Below, one piece after another: positions 53,348-61,348 of a stretch of 64,000 nucleotides of DNA. Under the pieces are notes generated by a model, which did no database searches, had not been told where the DNA came from, and worked only from the letters and a program-made list of their open reading frames with translations. Source of the stretch: Phycisphaeraceae bacterium (GTDB taxonomy: Bacteria; Planctomycetota; Phycisphaerae; Phycisphaerales; UBA1924); assembly GCA_019636675.1 (NCBI GenBank), contig JAHBXC010000001.1, forward strand, positions 1 to 64,000, given 5' to 3'. How positions within the stretch are numbered: position 1 is the first letter of the stretch; every line of letters begins with the position of its first letter. The translations under genes and the position numbers were made by a program.

Positions 53348-54322
53348 TCAGAGCCGGTAGGTCAGCGGGTGCTCGACGAACGAGTACAGCTCGCGCAGCA
53401 GGGTCATGCCGAGCACGCCTGCGCACGCCAGCGCGCCCAGCAGCAACGCCGCGCCAAGCTCGCCGGCGCCCATCAGCCACGCGGTGTTGTAGATCGTCAG
53501 CCACAGGGCGCCGTAGCGGACGAGCTTGTCCGCGGCGGCCTGCGGCGTGGACGAGCGACGCAGTTTGAGGTACGCGAACCAGGCGAAGAGCATCGACAGG
53601 ATCACCGGACCCAGGAGCGCTGTCACGGGGATCCAGTCGGGCCAGATTCCGCTGCGGCGGACGCCGACCCACAAGAGCACTGCCGACCAGAACGCCCACC
53701 CGGCCAGCGCCAGCGCGATCGAGACGCCGGTAAGCCGGGGGCGTCGCCCGCTCAGGCGGTGCGTGATCAGCGAGATCGCCAGCGAGTGCGTCATCACCCA
53801 CCACACCGGCCAGACGAAGGCGAGATCGGCGTTGGGGATGAACATATGCAGAGCGTAGATGAGCGAGAGGAGAACGGCGCCGCTCGAGGGGATGAACTTG
53901 GCGGCGGAGTGATAGAGCATCATCGCGCACGCGGTGAAGAGGGTCAGCACGACGGCCGAGGCGCCCAGCAGCGTGGCCCCGAGCACGGCGAGCATGAGCG
54001 TCAGCGCGACGACCGTGATCGCGCCGTCGAGACTGAGGCGACCCGAGGGGATGGGGCGTCGCGGGTGGAGCAGCCGGTCTCGCCGGACATCGAGGATGTC
54101 GTTGAGCGACGCGCCGAACGCGTAGAGGCAGATCGCGGTGAGCGCCCCGGCGAGGAGCAGCGCCCAGGTCGGGGTCGTTGAGAGGGTGATGGCGCCGGTC
54201 TCGCCCGGCTGCGCGGCGCGCGACCACAGGATCACGAACCACACGTTGCCGACGGCGGCGAAGGCGGTGGTGACCCGTGTCAGGCGCAGGATGGGCGCGA
54301 GGCGCAGGAGCGTCTGACGCAT
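53348..54322 (-). CDS. UbiA-family prenyltransferase
   Basis: 324 residues and about nine membrane helices. The first Asp-rich motif is intact (ASLNDILDVRRDRLLHPRRPIPSG), which binds Mg-diphosphate. The second motif of the family is not obvious. The family transfers prenyl groups to quinone rings, heme, or sugar phosphates. No pathway neighbour tells which. A TACGAT box ends 7 nt before the ATG and no SD is seen. Confidence 0.87.
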   Translation of the reverse strand: MRQTLLRLAPILRLTRVTTAFAAVGNVWFVILWSRAAQPGETGAITLSTTPTWALLLAGALTAICLYAFGASLNDILDVRRDRLLHPRRPIPSGRLSLDGAITVVALTLMLAVLGATLLGASAVVLTLFTACAMMLYHSAAKFIPSSGAVLLSLIYALHMFIPNADLAFVWPVWWVMTHSLAISLITHRLSGRRPRLTGVSIALALAGWAFWSAVLLWVGVRRSGIWPDWIPVTALLGPVILSMLFAWFAYLKLRRSSTPQAAADKLVRYGALWLTIYNTAWLMGAGELGAALLLGALACAGVLGMTLLRELYSFVEHPLTYRL

Positions 54323-54329
54323 CGAGAGG

Positions 54330-54335
54330 ATCGTA
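54330..54335 (-). promoter_or_regulatory. -10-like box TACGAT before the UbiA-family gene
   Basis: TACGAT lies 7 nt before the ATG at 54322, in the 19-nt gap after htpX. It has no SD and fits the leaderless pattern seen elsewhere in the window. Confidence 0.35.
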
Positions 54336-54341
54336 CCTCGG

Positions 54342-55217
54342 TCAGCGGATGGCGCCGAGGTTCTCGGTCTGCGCGAGCCGGCGCAGGGCCTCGACGCGGG
54401 CCTCGACCGGCGGGTGCGTCGCGAACATGTTGACCAGCGTCATCCCGCCCCGGCTGCCCGACAGCGGCTCGACGATGAACAGGTTGTTCATCGCCGGGTT
54501 GGGCTGGACCAGGGGGATGCGCCGAGAGTGCGAATCGAGGCGCTGCAGCGCCGAGGCGAGGCCCTCGGCGGTCCCGGCGATCCGCGCCCCGTCGGCGTCG
54601 GCCATGAACTCTCGCGTGCGGCTGATCATCGCCTTGATGAGGGCGGCGCCCAGCGCCCCCAGGATCACCACCACGATCATCATCAGCGGGTTCGCGCCCT
54701 CTCGACGCGCCCCACCCATGAAGAAGAAGCCCCACTGCGCCAGGAACGCCAGAACGCCGGCGATCGTCGCGGCGATGCACGAGATCAGCGTGTCGCGGTT
54801 CTTGATGTGCGCCAGCTCGTGCGCGATCACCCCGTCGACTTCCTGCTGGTTCATCAGTCTCAGCAGCCCCTGCGTCACGGCGACGGCGCTCTTGCGCGGC
54901 GAGCGCCCGGTCGCGAACGCGTTGGGCGCGTCGTGCGGGCAGATGTAGACCTTGGGCATCGGCAGGTTCGCGTTGGCGGCCAGGCGCTCGACGCTCGCGT
55001 AGAGCGCAGGGGCGGACTGGGCGTCCACCTCCTTGGCGCGCATCGCGGCGATCGCGATCTTGTCCGAGAAGAACCAGGCGACGACGTTCATCGCGCCGCC
55101 GAAGAGCAGCCCGAGGATCATGCCCTCCTGGCCCCAGAAGCTCCCGACCGCGACGAACAGAGCGATCATGCCCCCGAGCATCATCGCGGTTTTCATGCTG
55201 TTGGCGAAGTTGTGCAT
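54342..55217 (-). CDS. htpX: Membrane zinc metalloprotease HtpX (M48)
   Basis: 291 residues. HtpX degrades misfolded membrane proteins from the cytoplasmic side. The zinc site HELAH sits in VIAHELAHIKNRDTL, and SRTREFMADADGARIAG supplies the third ligand Glu. Two helices at the N-terminus (MMLGGMIALFVAVGSFWG and ILGLLFGGAMNVVAWF) and two after the active site are as expected. A GGAGG site precedes the ATG. Confidence 0.96.
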   Translation of the reverse strand: MHNFANSMKTAMMLGGMIALFVAVGSFWGQEGMILGLLFGGAMNVVAWFFSDKIAIAAMRAKEVDAQSAPALYASVERLAANANLPMPKVYICPHDAPNAFATGRSPRKSAVAVTQGLLRLMNQQEVDGVIAHELAHIKNRDTLISCIAATIAGVLAFLAQWGFFFMGGARREGANPLMMIVVVILGALGAALIKAMISRTREFMADADGARIAGTAEGLASALQRLDSHSRRIPLVQPNPAMNNLFIVEPLSGSRGGMTLVNMFATHPPVEARVEALRRLAQTENLGAIR

Positions 55218-55326
55218 CGTGCTGGCCGACCTCCGTGCGACAGGTGTCCGTACCTCTGAACCGGGGCGATTCGACGCACCGGCCCGGGTGATTGTTCGCG
55301 CGCCGGCGCGATCCGGGCCACCGAAA

Positions 55327-56124
55327 TCAGACGAAGCCCATCCGCCAGACCGAGACCGCGAGCAGGACGATCAGGACCCCCTGGACGACGGGCAGGGGGA
55401 GCTTGTGCGTCAGCCCGGCGCCGAAACGCCCCCCCACGAAGGCCGTCGGCGCCAGGAGCGCCGAGATGAGCAGGGCGTCGGAGATCGGGAAGCCGTGGCG
55501 CTCGATGGTCCCGATCTTGATCGCGGCTCCCACGATCGCCGTCAGGCACATCACGCTGCTGCTGACCCCGATGCACTGTCGCAAGGGGAGTCTGCACAAG
55601 ACCTGCATGAACGGGATGCCGATCACCCCGCCCCCGATCCCCAGCACGCCAGCCGCGAAACCCATCACGCCCCCGGCGGTCCCGGCGCGAGGCCAGGTGA
55701 CCTTCGCCTGTTCCGCCGGGTAGTCGGGCGTCTTGCGCACGAGCTTCACCAGGTTGCTGAGCATCACATACGCCAGGAACACCGCGAACAGCCGGCGCAG
55801 CACCAGCCCGGGGAACACGTTCGACACGAGCACCCCGACGACGATCATCGCCCCGGCCGAGATCAGCAGGATGCGGAAGAGATCGCGGCGCACGACGCCG
55901 GCCTTGTGATGACGCAGGGCCGCCGGGAACGAGACGGCGACATTCACCACCATCGCCGACGCCTGGAAAAGGTGCTGGCTCTCGGGGTTCGCCGACCCGA
56001 AGGCGAGGGCCATCCCCGGGATGAGGATGATCGAGCCCCCGATGCCGAGCAGCCCGCCCAGAACGCCGGCGAGCAGACCGACTCCGGCCGTGATCGCGAC
56101 ATCCTGCGTGGTGAGCTCGATCAT
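55327..56124 (-). CDS. TauE/SafE-family permease (sulfite exporter / anion transporter)
   Basis: 265 residues with about eight helices arranged as two repeats, each starting with a glycine-rich loop: GVLGGLLGIGGSIILIPGM and GVLGIGGGVIGIPFM. The family exports organosulfur or sulfite anions in several bacteria, but the substrate is rarely known. TACCAT lies 9 nt before the ATG. It is divergent from the fruK-like gene. Confidence 0.93.
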   Translation of the reverse strand: MIELTTQDVAITAGVGLLAGVLGGLLGIGGSIILIPGMALAFGSANPESQHLFQASAMVVNVAVSFPAALRHHKAGVVRRDLFRILLISAGAMIVVGVLVSNVFPGLVLRRLFAVFLAYVMLSNLVKLVRKTPDYPAEQAKVTWPRAGTAGGVMGFAAGVLGIGGGVIGIPFMQVLCRLPLRQCIGVSSSVMCLTAIVGAAIKIGTIERHGFPISDALLISALLAPTAFVGGRFGAGLTHKLPLPVVQGVLIVLLAVSVWRMGFV

Positions 56125-56168
56125 GAAGGCGGCATGGTAGGGGGGACGCGGCGGCGCGGAGAGCGTGC

Positions 56169-56174
56169 TACGCT
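56169..56174 (+). promoter_or_regulatory. -10 box TACGCT for a leaderless fruK-like mRNA
   Basis: TACGCT ends 6 nt before the GTG at 56181, with no SD in between. It is the same hexamer and spacing as in purE. Confidence 0.45.
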
Positions 56175-56180
56175 GCGCCC

Positions 56181-57164
56181 GTGGCCGACTGCCGGATCGT
56201 GACCGTGACTCTCAACCCCGCGATGGACCGCGTGCTCGAAGCGCCGGGCTTCGCGATCGGCGCCCACGCCGCCGCCAAGCGGGTCGCGCTCTACCCGGCC
56301 GGCAAGGGCATCAACGCGTCGCGCGTGCTGGCGATGCTCGGCGTGCGATCCATCGCCGCCGGCTTCATCGGCAAGCAGGACCTCGCGATCTTCGAGGAGT
56401 ACCTCGAGCGTCTGGGCTCGGGGCGCATCGTGATGCAGCTCCTCGCGGTCCACGGCGCGACGCGCGACAACATCACCATCGTCGATCCGGTCAACGACAC
56501 CGAGACCCACATCCGCGAAGAGGGTTTCAAGGTCCAGCGCGAGGACGTGCATCGCGTCACCAGCAAACTGGCCATGCTGTCGCGCCCGGGCACCATCGTC
56601 GCGTTCAGCGGGTCGTGCCCCCCGGGGGTCACCTCGTCGGACTTCCTCGAGATGGTCCGGCGCTGCCGACGCCAGGGAGCACGCGTGTGCGTCGACACCT
56701 CCGGCGCGCCGCTCGAAGCCATGCGCGGGCAGGAGCTCTGGATGGCCAAGCTGAACCAGCACGAGCTGGGCGTCCTGTCCGGCAGGGACACCGATTCGAT
56801 CGAGCGCGTCATCGACGCGGCCAAGGCGCTGTCCGCCGCGTCGGGCGGGCCGGTCGAGTGCGTCTGCGCCACCATGGGCGAGCACGGCGCGGTCCTCGCG
56901 TGCAAAGAGGGCTCGTGGCGCGCCTGGGCGCCAATCCATCCCGGGCTCGTGGTCAGCACCGTGGGCTGCGGCGACGCGCTGCTCGCCGGGATGTTCGCGA
57001 TCCTGCAGTCCAACGGGTTCGAGATGTCGCCCGCGCTGTGGGAGCGGGCGCTGCGCGAGGGCGTCGCCGCCGCGACGATCAACGCGACCAAGCGCGAAGC
57101 CGGGAACCTGTCCATGGACGAGATGGAGTCGTTCCGGGAGATCGTCGAGATCGAGCCGGTCTGA
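56181..57164 (+). CDS. 1-phosphofructokinase-like PfkB-family kinase
   Basis: 327 residues from a GTG. The start VTVTLNPAMDRVLEAPGF is typical of FruK/LacC, as is LYPAGKGINASRVLAMLG. The catalytic block is STVGCGDALLAGMFA, containing the catalytic Asp. The family phosphorylates fructose-1-phosphate or tagatose-6-phosphate. The middle (SFSGSCPPGVTSSDFLEM-like SGSCPPGV) is conserved. No PTS or transporter gene is adjacent, so the substrate is uncertain. Confidence 0.9.
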   Translation: MADCRIVTVTLNPAMDRVLEAPGFAIGAHAAAKRVALYPAGKGINASRVLAMLGVRSIAAGFIGKQDLAIFEEYLERLGSGRIVMQLLAVHGATRDNITIVDPVNDTETHIREEGFKVQREDVHRVTSKLAMLSRPGTIVAFSGSCPPGVTSSDFLEMVRRCRRQGARVCVDTSGAPLEAMRGQELWMAKLNQHELGVLSGRDTDSIERVIDAAKALSAASGGPVECVCATMGEHGAVLACKEGSWRAWAPIHPGLVVSTVGCGDALLAGMFAILQSNGFEMSPALWERALREGVAAATINATKREAGNLSMDEMESFREIVEIEPV

Positions 57165-57571
57165 CACCCGCGAAGGGACTGCCGAAAACCCGTCCGAGAA
57201 CGCTTCAGTCGGCTCTCGGACCGCCCGATAGCCCCGGGATGGGCCATTCCCACGACAACGAAATCCCGCCCGAGGGCGAGCAGAATGCTCCCCAGATCCG
57301 TCTGGAGGGGCTCTGGTCCGAGTCGGCGTGCCCCAGCGCCGCTGAGTGGGCGATTTTCTCGGACCGGGCGGAGCGCCACGATTTTGCCGCCCAGACCAGC
57401 CGGTGGGGGCTGGCGTCCTGGCCGCGAGGCGTTAGACTCCGGTTCGTCCAAGGAAGGGCCCCCAGCCCCGACGGGTTTGGGGAGACCACGCCGCCCATCG
57501 GGGCGGCGTCCGAGCCGGAAGCGTTGAGCCAGGGACTGGCGCTCGCGACCGAGCGTGAGAACGACGAGCAG
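57165..57571 (+). other. 407-bp stretch upstream of the 3D-domain gene
   Basis: An ATG at 57239 is in frame with the 3D-domain protein and open throughout, so a 334-residue version is possible. The encoded 111 residues are polar, with no recognised motif, and would precede a membrane segment. TAGACT at 57433-57438 resembles other -10 boxes here, favouring the start at 57572 and an untranslated leader of about 127 nt. Confidence 0.4.
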
Positions 57572-58243
57572 ATGCAGATCAGGACCCACGAAGCGAGCGA
57601 TCGCGCGCGTCATGTCGTTGCAACCCGGCGCCTGCGTCGGAACTGCCTCGAACTCGGCGTCTTCGCGATCGCGCTGGGCGTGACCGCCACCTCCGCCGTC
57701 TGGGCGAAGCGCGGCGGGATCGAGTTCAGCGCGCCCGCCCTCGCCGCCGTTGACCTGATCCCGGCGCACGCGTCGCAGACGCACGCCGCCGCCGAGCCGG
57801 CTCCCGCTCACGAGACCACGACCGTTCACGCGGCCCCGGCGCCCGAGTTCGTCGTCGACGAGATCGTCGAGATCGACCCGGCTGACGCCGAGATCCGCTA
57901 CTTCGACAACCGGCCCGTCCGCCCCGTCCGGGTCATCTGGATGGTCACCACCGCGTACAGCCCCGACGAGCGCTCCTGCGGCAAGTGGGCCGACGGCATC
58001 ACCGCCAGCAATCGCTCGGTCTGGACCAACGGCATGAAGCTCGTCGCCGCCGACACGAAGGTGCTCAAGATGCACTCGCTCGTGAGCATCCCCGGCTACC
58101 ACGACGCCGAGATCGTCCCGGTCCTCGACCGAGGCGGCGCGATCAAGGGCAACAAGCTCGACCTGCTCTACCCCACGCACGAGCGTGCGCTCCAGTGGGG
58201 GCGCCAGCGTCTCCCGGTGACGGTGTACGAGTACGCGGACTGA
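57572..58243 (+). CDS. 3D-domain (double-psi beta-barrel) membrane-anchored protein
   Basis: 223 residues from the ATG at 57572. A basic N-terminus is followed by one membrane segment (LELGVFAIALGVTATSAVWA). A linker rich in Ala, Pro, Glu leads to the 3D domain: VTTAYSPDERSCGKWADGIT, then VAADTKVLKMHSLVSIPG, and DRGGAIKGNKLDLLYPTHE with the three conserved Asp residues. Domains of this kind occur in lytic transglycosylases (MltA) and Gram-positive resuscitation proteins. Peptidoglycan hydrolysis in the periplasm is likely. A longer form from 57239 cannot be excluded. Confidence 0.82.
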   Translation: MQIRTHEASDRARHVVATRRLRRNCLELGVFAIALGVTATSAVWAKRGGIEFSAPALAAVDLIPAHASQTHAAAEPAPAHETTTVHAAPAPEFVVDEIVEIDPADAEIRYFDNRPVRPVRVIWMVTTAYSPDERSCGKWADGITASNRSVWTNGMKLVAADTKVLKMHSLVSIPGYHDAEIVPVLDRGGAIKGNKLDLLYPTHERALQWGRQRLPVTVYEYAD

Positions 58244-58261
58244 GCAGAGTTCCCGGGATTG

Positions 58262-59269
58262 TCAGCGGATCAACCCGCGTTGGCGCAACGTGCGAAGCAG
58301 CGCCTCTTCGAGCGACGCGTCGGTGCGCATGAGCACATGCGCGATTCGCCGCGAGGCGCAGAACGACGAGATGTCGCCCAGGTACCGCTCAAGGTTTTCG
58401 CGATACTTCCTGATGAGCGCCGCCGTCACGCTCGTCTCGACGCCCGCGCCGCTCTCGACATCCACCAGGCGCAGATCCCCGGTGAGTGAGCCGCCCCCGG
58501 ACGCCTGCGCCTCGCGTTCGGGCTCCAGTTCGCTGGGCGACATGATCTGGATCGCGAACGCGTCGAACGAGCCCGAAGACGCCTCGCCGTGGCCGGCGGC
58601 CAGGTACCGCAGCCCCTCGCTGGGCCCGCCCGGCGCCGGCGTCAACAGGTCGGATAAGACGACGCTCACGCCCGACCCGCTGCGCCGGCGCGCGAACTCG
58701 CGCAGCCCGTCGTTGATGTCTATCCCGGCGCTCGCGCGCGCGTCGGTTCGTTCTTCGCGCACGCTGTCGATGAGAAACCTCGCCGCACGCTGGATGTTCC
58801 GCCTGCCGCGCATCTCGCCCAGCGACGCGACGCCCCCGGGCGTGAGCACGCTGAGCGAGAGCCGGTTCTGCTTGGAGAGCGCGATGTACGACAGCGCGAA
58901 CGCCAGTCGCTGCGCGAAGACCACCTTGCTCGGCGCGTCCGCGCCGCCCGAGTCGCGCATGCTCGCGCTGGCGTCGACCAGCAGGTGCACCGCGAGGTCC
59001 TGCTCTTCGAGGAAGAGTTTGACCACGAGCCGGTCGAGCCGGGCAAGGGCGTTCCAGTCGATGAACCGCGGGTCGTCGCCCGGGGTGTAGTCCCGGAAGT
59101 CGTCGAACTCGACGGAGCGCCCCCGGCGCTTGCTCCGGCGCTCGCCCACGAGCTTGCCGGCGAAGACCCGGCTCGAGCCCATGTCGAGCCGGTCGAGCTG
59201 GGCGAGCAGGCGAGCCGGGAGGAGGTCCTCCATCGAGCGGGGCAGATCGGGCTCGCCGCGGATGAGCAT
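58262..59269 (-). CDS. DUF58 (von Willebrand A-like) protein
   Basis: 335 residues from the ATG at 59269; an ATG at 59233 is also possible. The DUF58 block RSVEFDDFRDYTPGDDPRFIDWNALARLDRLVVK is well conserved, followed by the MIDAS-like HLLVDASASM. The remainder forms the vWA-like fold. DUF58 proteins usually sit beside MoxR ATPases and work with them in metal or cofactor insertion or envelope stress; no MoxR gene is in this window, which is unusual. Confidence 0.92.
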   Translation of the reverse strand: MLIRGEPDLPRSMEDLLPARLLAQLDRLDMGSSRVFAGKLVGERRSKRRGRSVEFDDFRDYTPGDDPRFIDWNALARLDRLVVKLFLEEQDLAVHLLVDASASMRDSGGADAPSKVVFAQRLAFALSYIALSKQNRLSLSVLTPGGVASLGEMRGRRNIQRAARFLIDSVREERTDARASAGIDINDGLREFARRRSGSGVSVVLSDLLTPAPGGPSEGLRYLAAGHGEASSGSFDAFAIQIMSPSELEPEREAQASGGGSLTGDLRLVDVESGAGVETSVTAALIRKYRENLERYLGDISSFCASRRIAHVLMRTDASLEEALLRTLRQRGLIR

Positions 59270-59358
59270 GGGGCAGTCAAGGCCGGCCCGGGGCGTCTGA
59301 CAACCGGGGAGGCCCCGCCCGTATCGGAGAGGGGGGTGTTCACCCCCGGGCGTGGCCC

Positions 59359-59386
59359 TTGCCGGGCCGGGCGCCCGGGCTATCAT
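59359..59386 (+). promoter_or_regulatory. Promoter for rplU
   Basis: TTGCCG (59359-59364) and TATCAT (59381-59386) are 16 bp apart, matching consensus at 4 and 5 of 6. The leader would be about 85 nt, and the GGAG SD at 59467-59470 lies 7 nt before the GTG start. Confidence 0.55.
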
Positions 59387-59477
59387 CCCGCTCGCATCTG
59401 GACCTGAACACCCGCCGACCATCGGACGCTGTCACCTGCGAAAGGCGCCGACCGGCTTTGCTCCGCGGAGTTTTGTC

Positions 59478-59798
59478 GTGACTACCTACGCGATCATCGA
59501 AGACAGCGGCTCTCAGCTCATGGTTCGCGAGGGCGACATCATCGAGGTCGACCTGCGCGACCTCGCCGACAACGCCAAGACGGTCACCTTCGATCGCGTG
59601 CTCATGCTGGGCGGCGACAAGGCGACCCTCGGCATGCCCTACATCAGCGGCGCGTCGGTCACCGCCGACATCGTCACCCGCGAGTTCAAGGGCGAGAAGA
59701 TCGACATCGTCAAGTACAAGAAGCGCAAGAACTCCAAGCGCAAGACTGGTCACCGCCAGCGCTACATGCGCGTTAAGGTCGCCTCGATCAAGGCCTGA
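59478..59798 (+). CDS. rplU: 50S ribosomal protein L21
   Basis: 106 residues from the GTG at 59478, set by GCGGAG 7 nt upstream. The start YAIIEDSGSQLMVREGDIIEVD and end KRKTGHRQRYMRVKVASIKA are typical of L21, as is YKKRKNSKRKTGHRQ. It binds 23S rRNA in the large subunit. In most bacteria it is followed by rpmA (L27); here a terminator follows directly. Confidence 0.96.
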   Translation: MTTYAIIEDSGSQLMVREGDIIEVDLRDLADNAKTVTFDRVLMLGGDKATLGMPYISGASVTADIVTREFKGEKIDIVKYKKRKNSKRKTGHRQRYMRVKVASIKA

Positions 59799-59823
59799 GC
59801 CAGATCGGCGATCCCACGATCCA

Positions 59824-59869
59824 CAACGACGGCGCCGTCGGTGTTCGCACCGGCGGCGTTTGTCGTTTT
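59824..59869 (+). terminator. Terminator after rplU
   Basis: An 11-bp stem (CGCCGTCGGTG / CACCGGCGGCG, one G-T pair, TTCG loop) is extended across an internal loop by AACGAC/GTCGTT. It ends in TTTTC. It lies between convergent gene ends. Confidence 0.75.
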
Positions 59870-59873
59870 CGGG

Positions 59874-61316
59874 TCACTCCCTCGCGGTCGTCGGGAACAC
59901 CACCGGGCTTCGGAACCCGTCCCGGTCATACGCGCGCACCCCGAACAGCCAGTTGTCCTTCGTGAAGGGCAGCGTGGCCTCGGTGCGGTTTCCTACATCG
60001 TGCGAGTGCTCCCACTCGGCGCTCGTGGTCAGCCGGCGCACGACCTCGTACCCGGCGACGTCCGGCTCGGGCGACGCGCTCCAGCGCAGAACGGTGTCGT
60101 TGCCCAGCGTCGCGACGATCACGCGCACCTGCGTGGGCGCGCTGGGCGCGTTGGCGAGGTGCACGAGCGCCGCGAGGTTGAGGCGCGTCGCGTCGGCGAG
60201 GTAGTCGGCGTCGACGAACGACGCCAGGTCGCCGTACTGCACGCCGTCGACCATGCGCACGTCCTCGTGCTGTCTCGCGTAGTCCTCGTACGGGACCGTG
60301 ACGCGCACGCTGGGGGGGAAGCCCTCTTCGAGGAACGCCGTGTGGTCGCCGCCGCGCAGGAACCGATCGTTGCGATAGATCAGCGTCGGCTGCAGCGCGA
60401 GCCGGTGCGAGCGCGCGACCTCGGCCATATACCGCGCGATCTGTCGGGCCTCCGAGTCGTTCTCAGCGCCCTGCTGCGCGATCCGCCGCACCTCGGCGGC
60501 GCTCGCCCGAGGGGGGACGCCCTCGCTGAAGATCCGGATAGTGCCCCTCGCCCATCGCCCCTGCTCGCTCGAGCGGTCGTAGTGCCCGTACGGGTCGCCG
60601 ATGGTGTCGTTGTTGAGCACGGCGCGGATGTCGCCGCCCAGTTCCTTGACGCGCCGCGCGTGGAAGCGCGCGCCGAACAGGCCCTGCTCCTCGCCCGCCG
60701 TCGCGAGCAGAATCACGGTCGAATCGAGCCGCGCCTTGCTCAGGACGCGCGCCAGCTCGAGCAGCGCCGCCGTGCCCGAGGCGTTGTCGTTCGCGCCGGG
60801 CGAGTCGCTCTCGGCGTCGTTGGGGTCGGTGGCGCGGCTGTCGAAGTGCGCGACCGCGTAGTACATCCGGTGGCGCGCCTCTGGCATCGCGCCGGGGATC
60901 ACCGCGACGACATTCACCACGTCGACCTCGCGCGTGATCCGGCCTCGCGTGTCGTCCTCGGGCGTCACGCGATGCCGGTCGAGCATCGCCTCGACGCGCA
61001 GCTCGGTGGGGCGCTGCGCCGAGAACGACGCCTTCGCGAACTGGTCCAGGATCCAGTCGCGCGACGCGCCGATGCCCCGCTCGAGGGACTCGGTCGTCGA
61101 GAGCGTGTGGCGCGTCCCGAAGCGTTCGAGCGTCTCCACATCGCGCTTCAGTCGCTCGGCCGACACCTCGGCCAGCATGGCGTCGACGGCGGCCCTCGCC
61201 TGCTCCGACAGCGCCCGGGCCGGCCCGGGCGCCTGCTGCGCGAGGGCTGGGCCCTGCGCCCCGACGAGGGCGGTCAACGACGCGGACGCGAGCACGAAGG
61301 GGGCGCGATGGTTCAT
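59874..61316 (-). CDS. Exported M28-family peptidase with fibronectin-like C-terminal domain
   Basis: 480 residues from the ATG at 61316. The signal peptide reads PFVLASASLTALVGAQGPALAQQ. Zn site motifs are AHFDSRATDPNDAES, GANDNASGTAALLE, ATAGEEQGLFGAR, NNDTIGDPYG and GGDHTAFLEEGFP. The last 85 residues (PTQVRVIVATLGNDTVLRWSASPEPDVAGYEVVRR) resemble a fibronectin type III domain. It probably trims peptides outside the cytoplasm. TATCGT is 6 nt upstream and there is no SD. Confidence 0.9.
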   Translation of the reverse strand: MNHRAPFVLASASLTALVGAQGPALAQQAPGPARALSEQARAAVDAMLAEVSAERLKRDVETLERFGTRHTLSTTESLERGIGASRDWILDQFAKASFSAQRPTELRVEAMLDRHRVTPEDDTRGRITREVDVVNVVAVIPGAMPEARHRMYYAVAHFDSRATDPNDAESDSPGANDNASGTAALLELARVLSKARLDSTVILLATAGEEQGLFGARFHARRVKELGGDIRAVLNNDTIGDPYGHYDRSSEQGRWARGTIRIFSEGVPPRASAAEVRRIAQQGAENDSEARQIARYMAEVARSHRLALQPTLIYRNDRFLRGGDHTAFLEEGFPPSVRVTVPYEDYARQHEDVRMVDGVQYGDLASFVDADYLADATRLNLAALVHLANAPSAPTQVRVIVATLGNDTVLRWSASPEPDVAGYEVVRRLTTSAEWEHSHDVGNRTEATLPFTKDNWLFGVRAYDRDGFRSPVVFPTTARE

Positions 61317-61322
61317 GGCGCC

Positions 61323-61328
61323 ACGATA
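61323..61328 (-). promoter_or_regulatory. -10 box TATCGT for a leaderless M28 peptidase mRNA
   Basis: TATCGT ends 6 nt before the ATG at 61316, in the 32-nt gap after murD. The peptidase may therefore be expressed independently of murD. Confidence 0.4.
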
Positions 61329-61348
61329 CAGGGAAGGGGCGTCCGCCG

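Noticed and set aside
57239..57571. ATG at 57239 as the start of the 3D-domain protein
   Set aside because: The extra sequence has no motif and would put a long polar segment before the membrane helix; kept as an alternative only.
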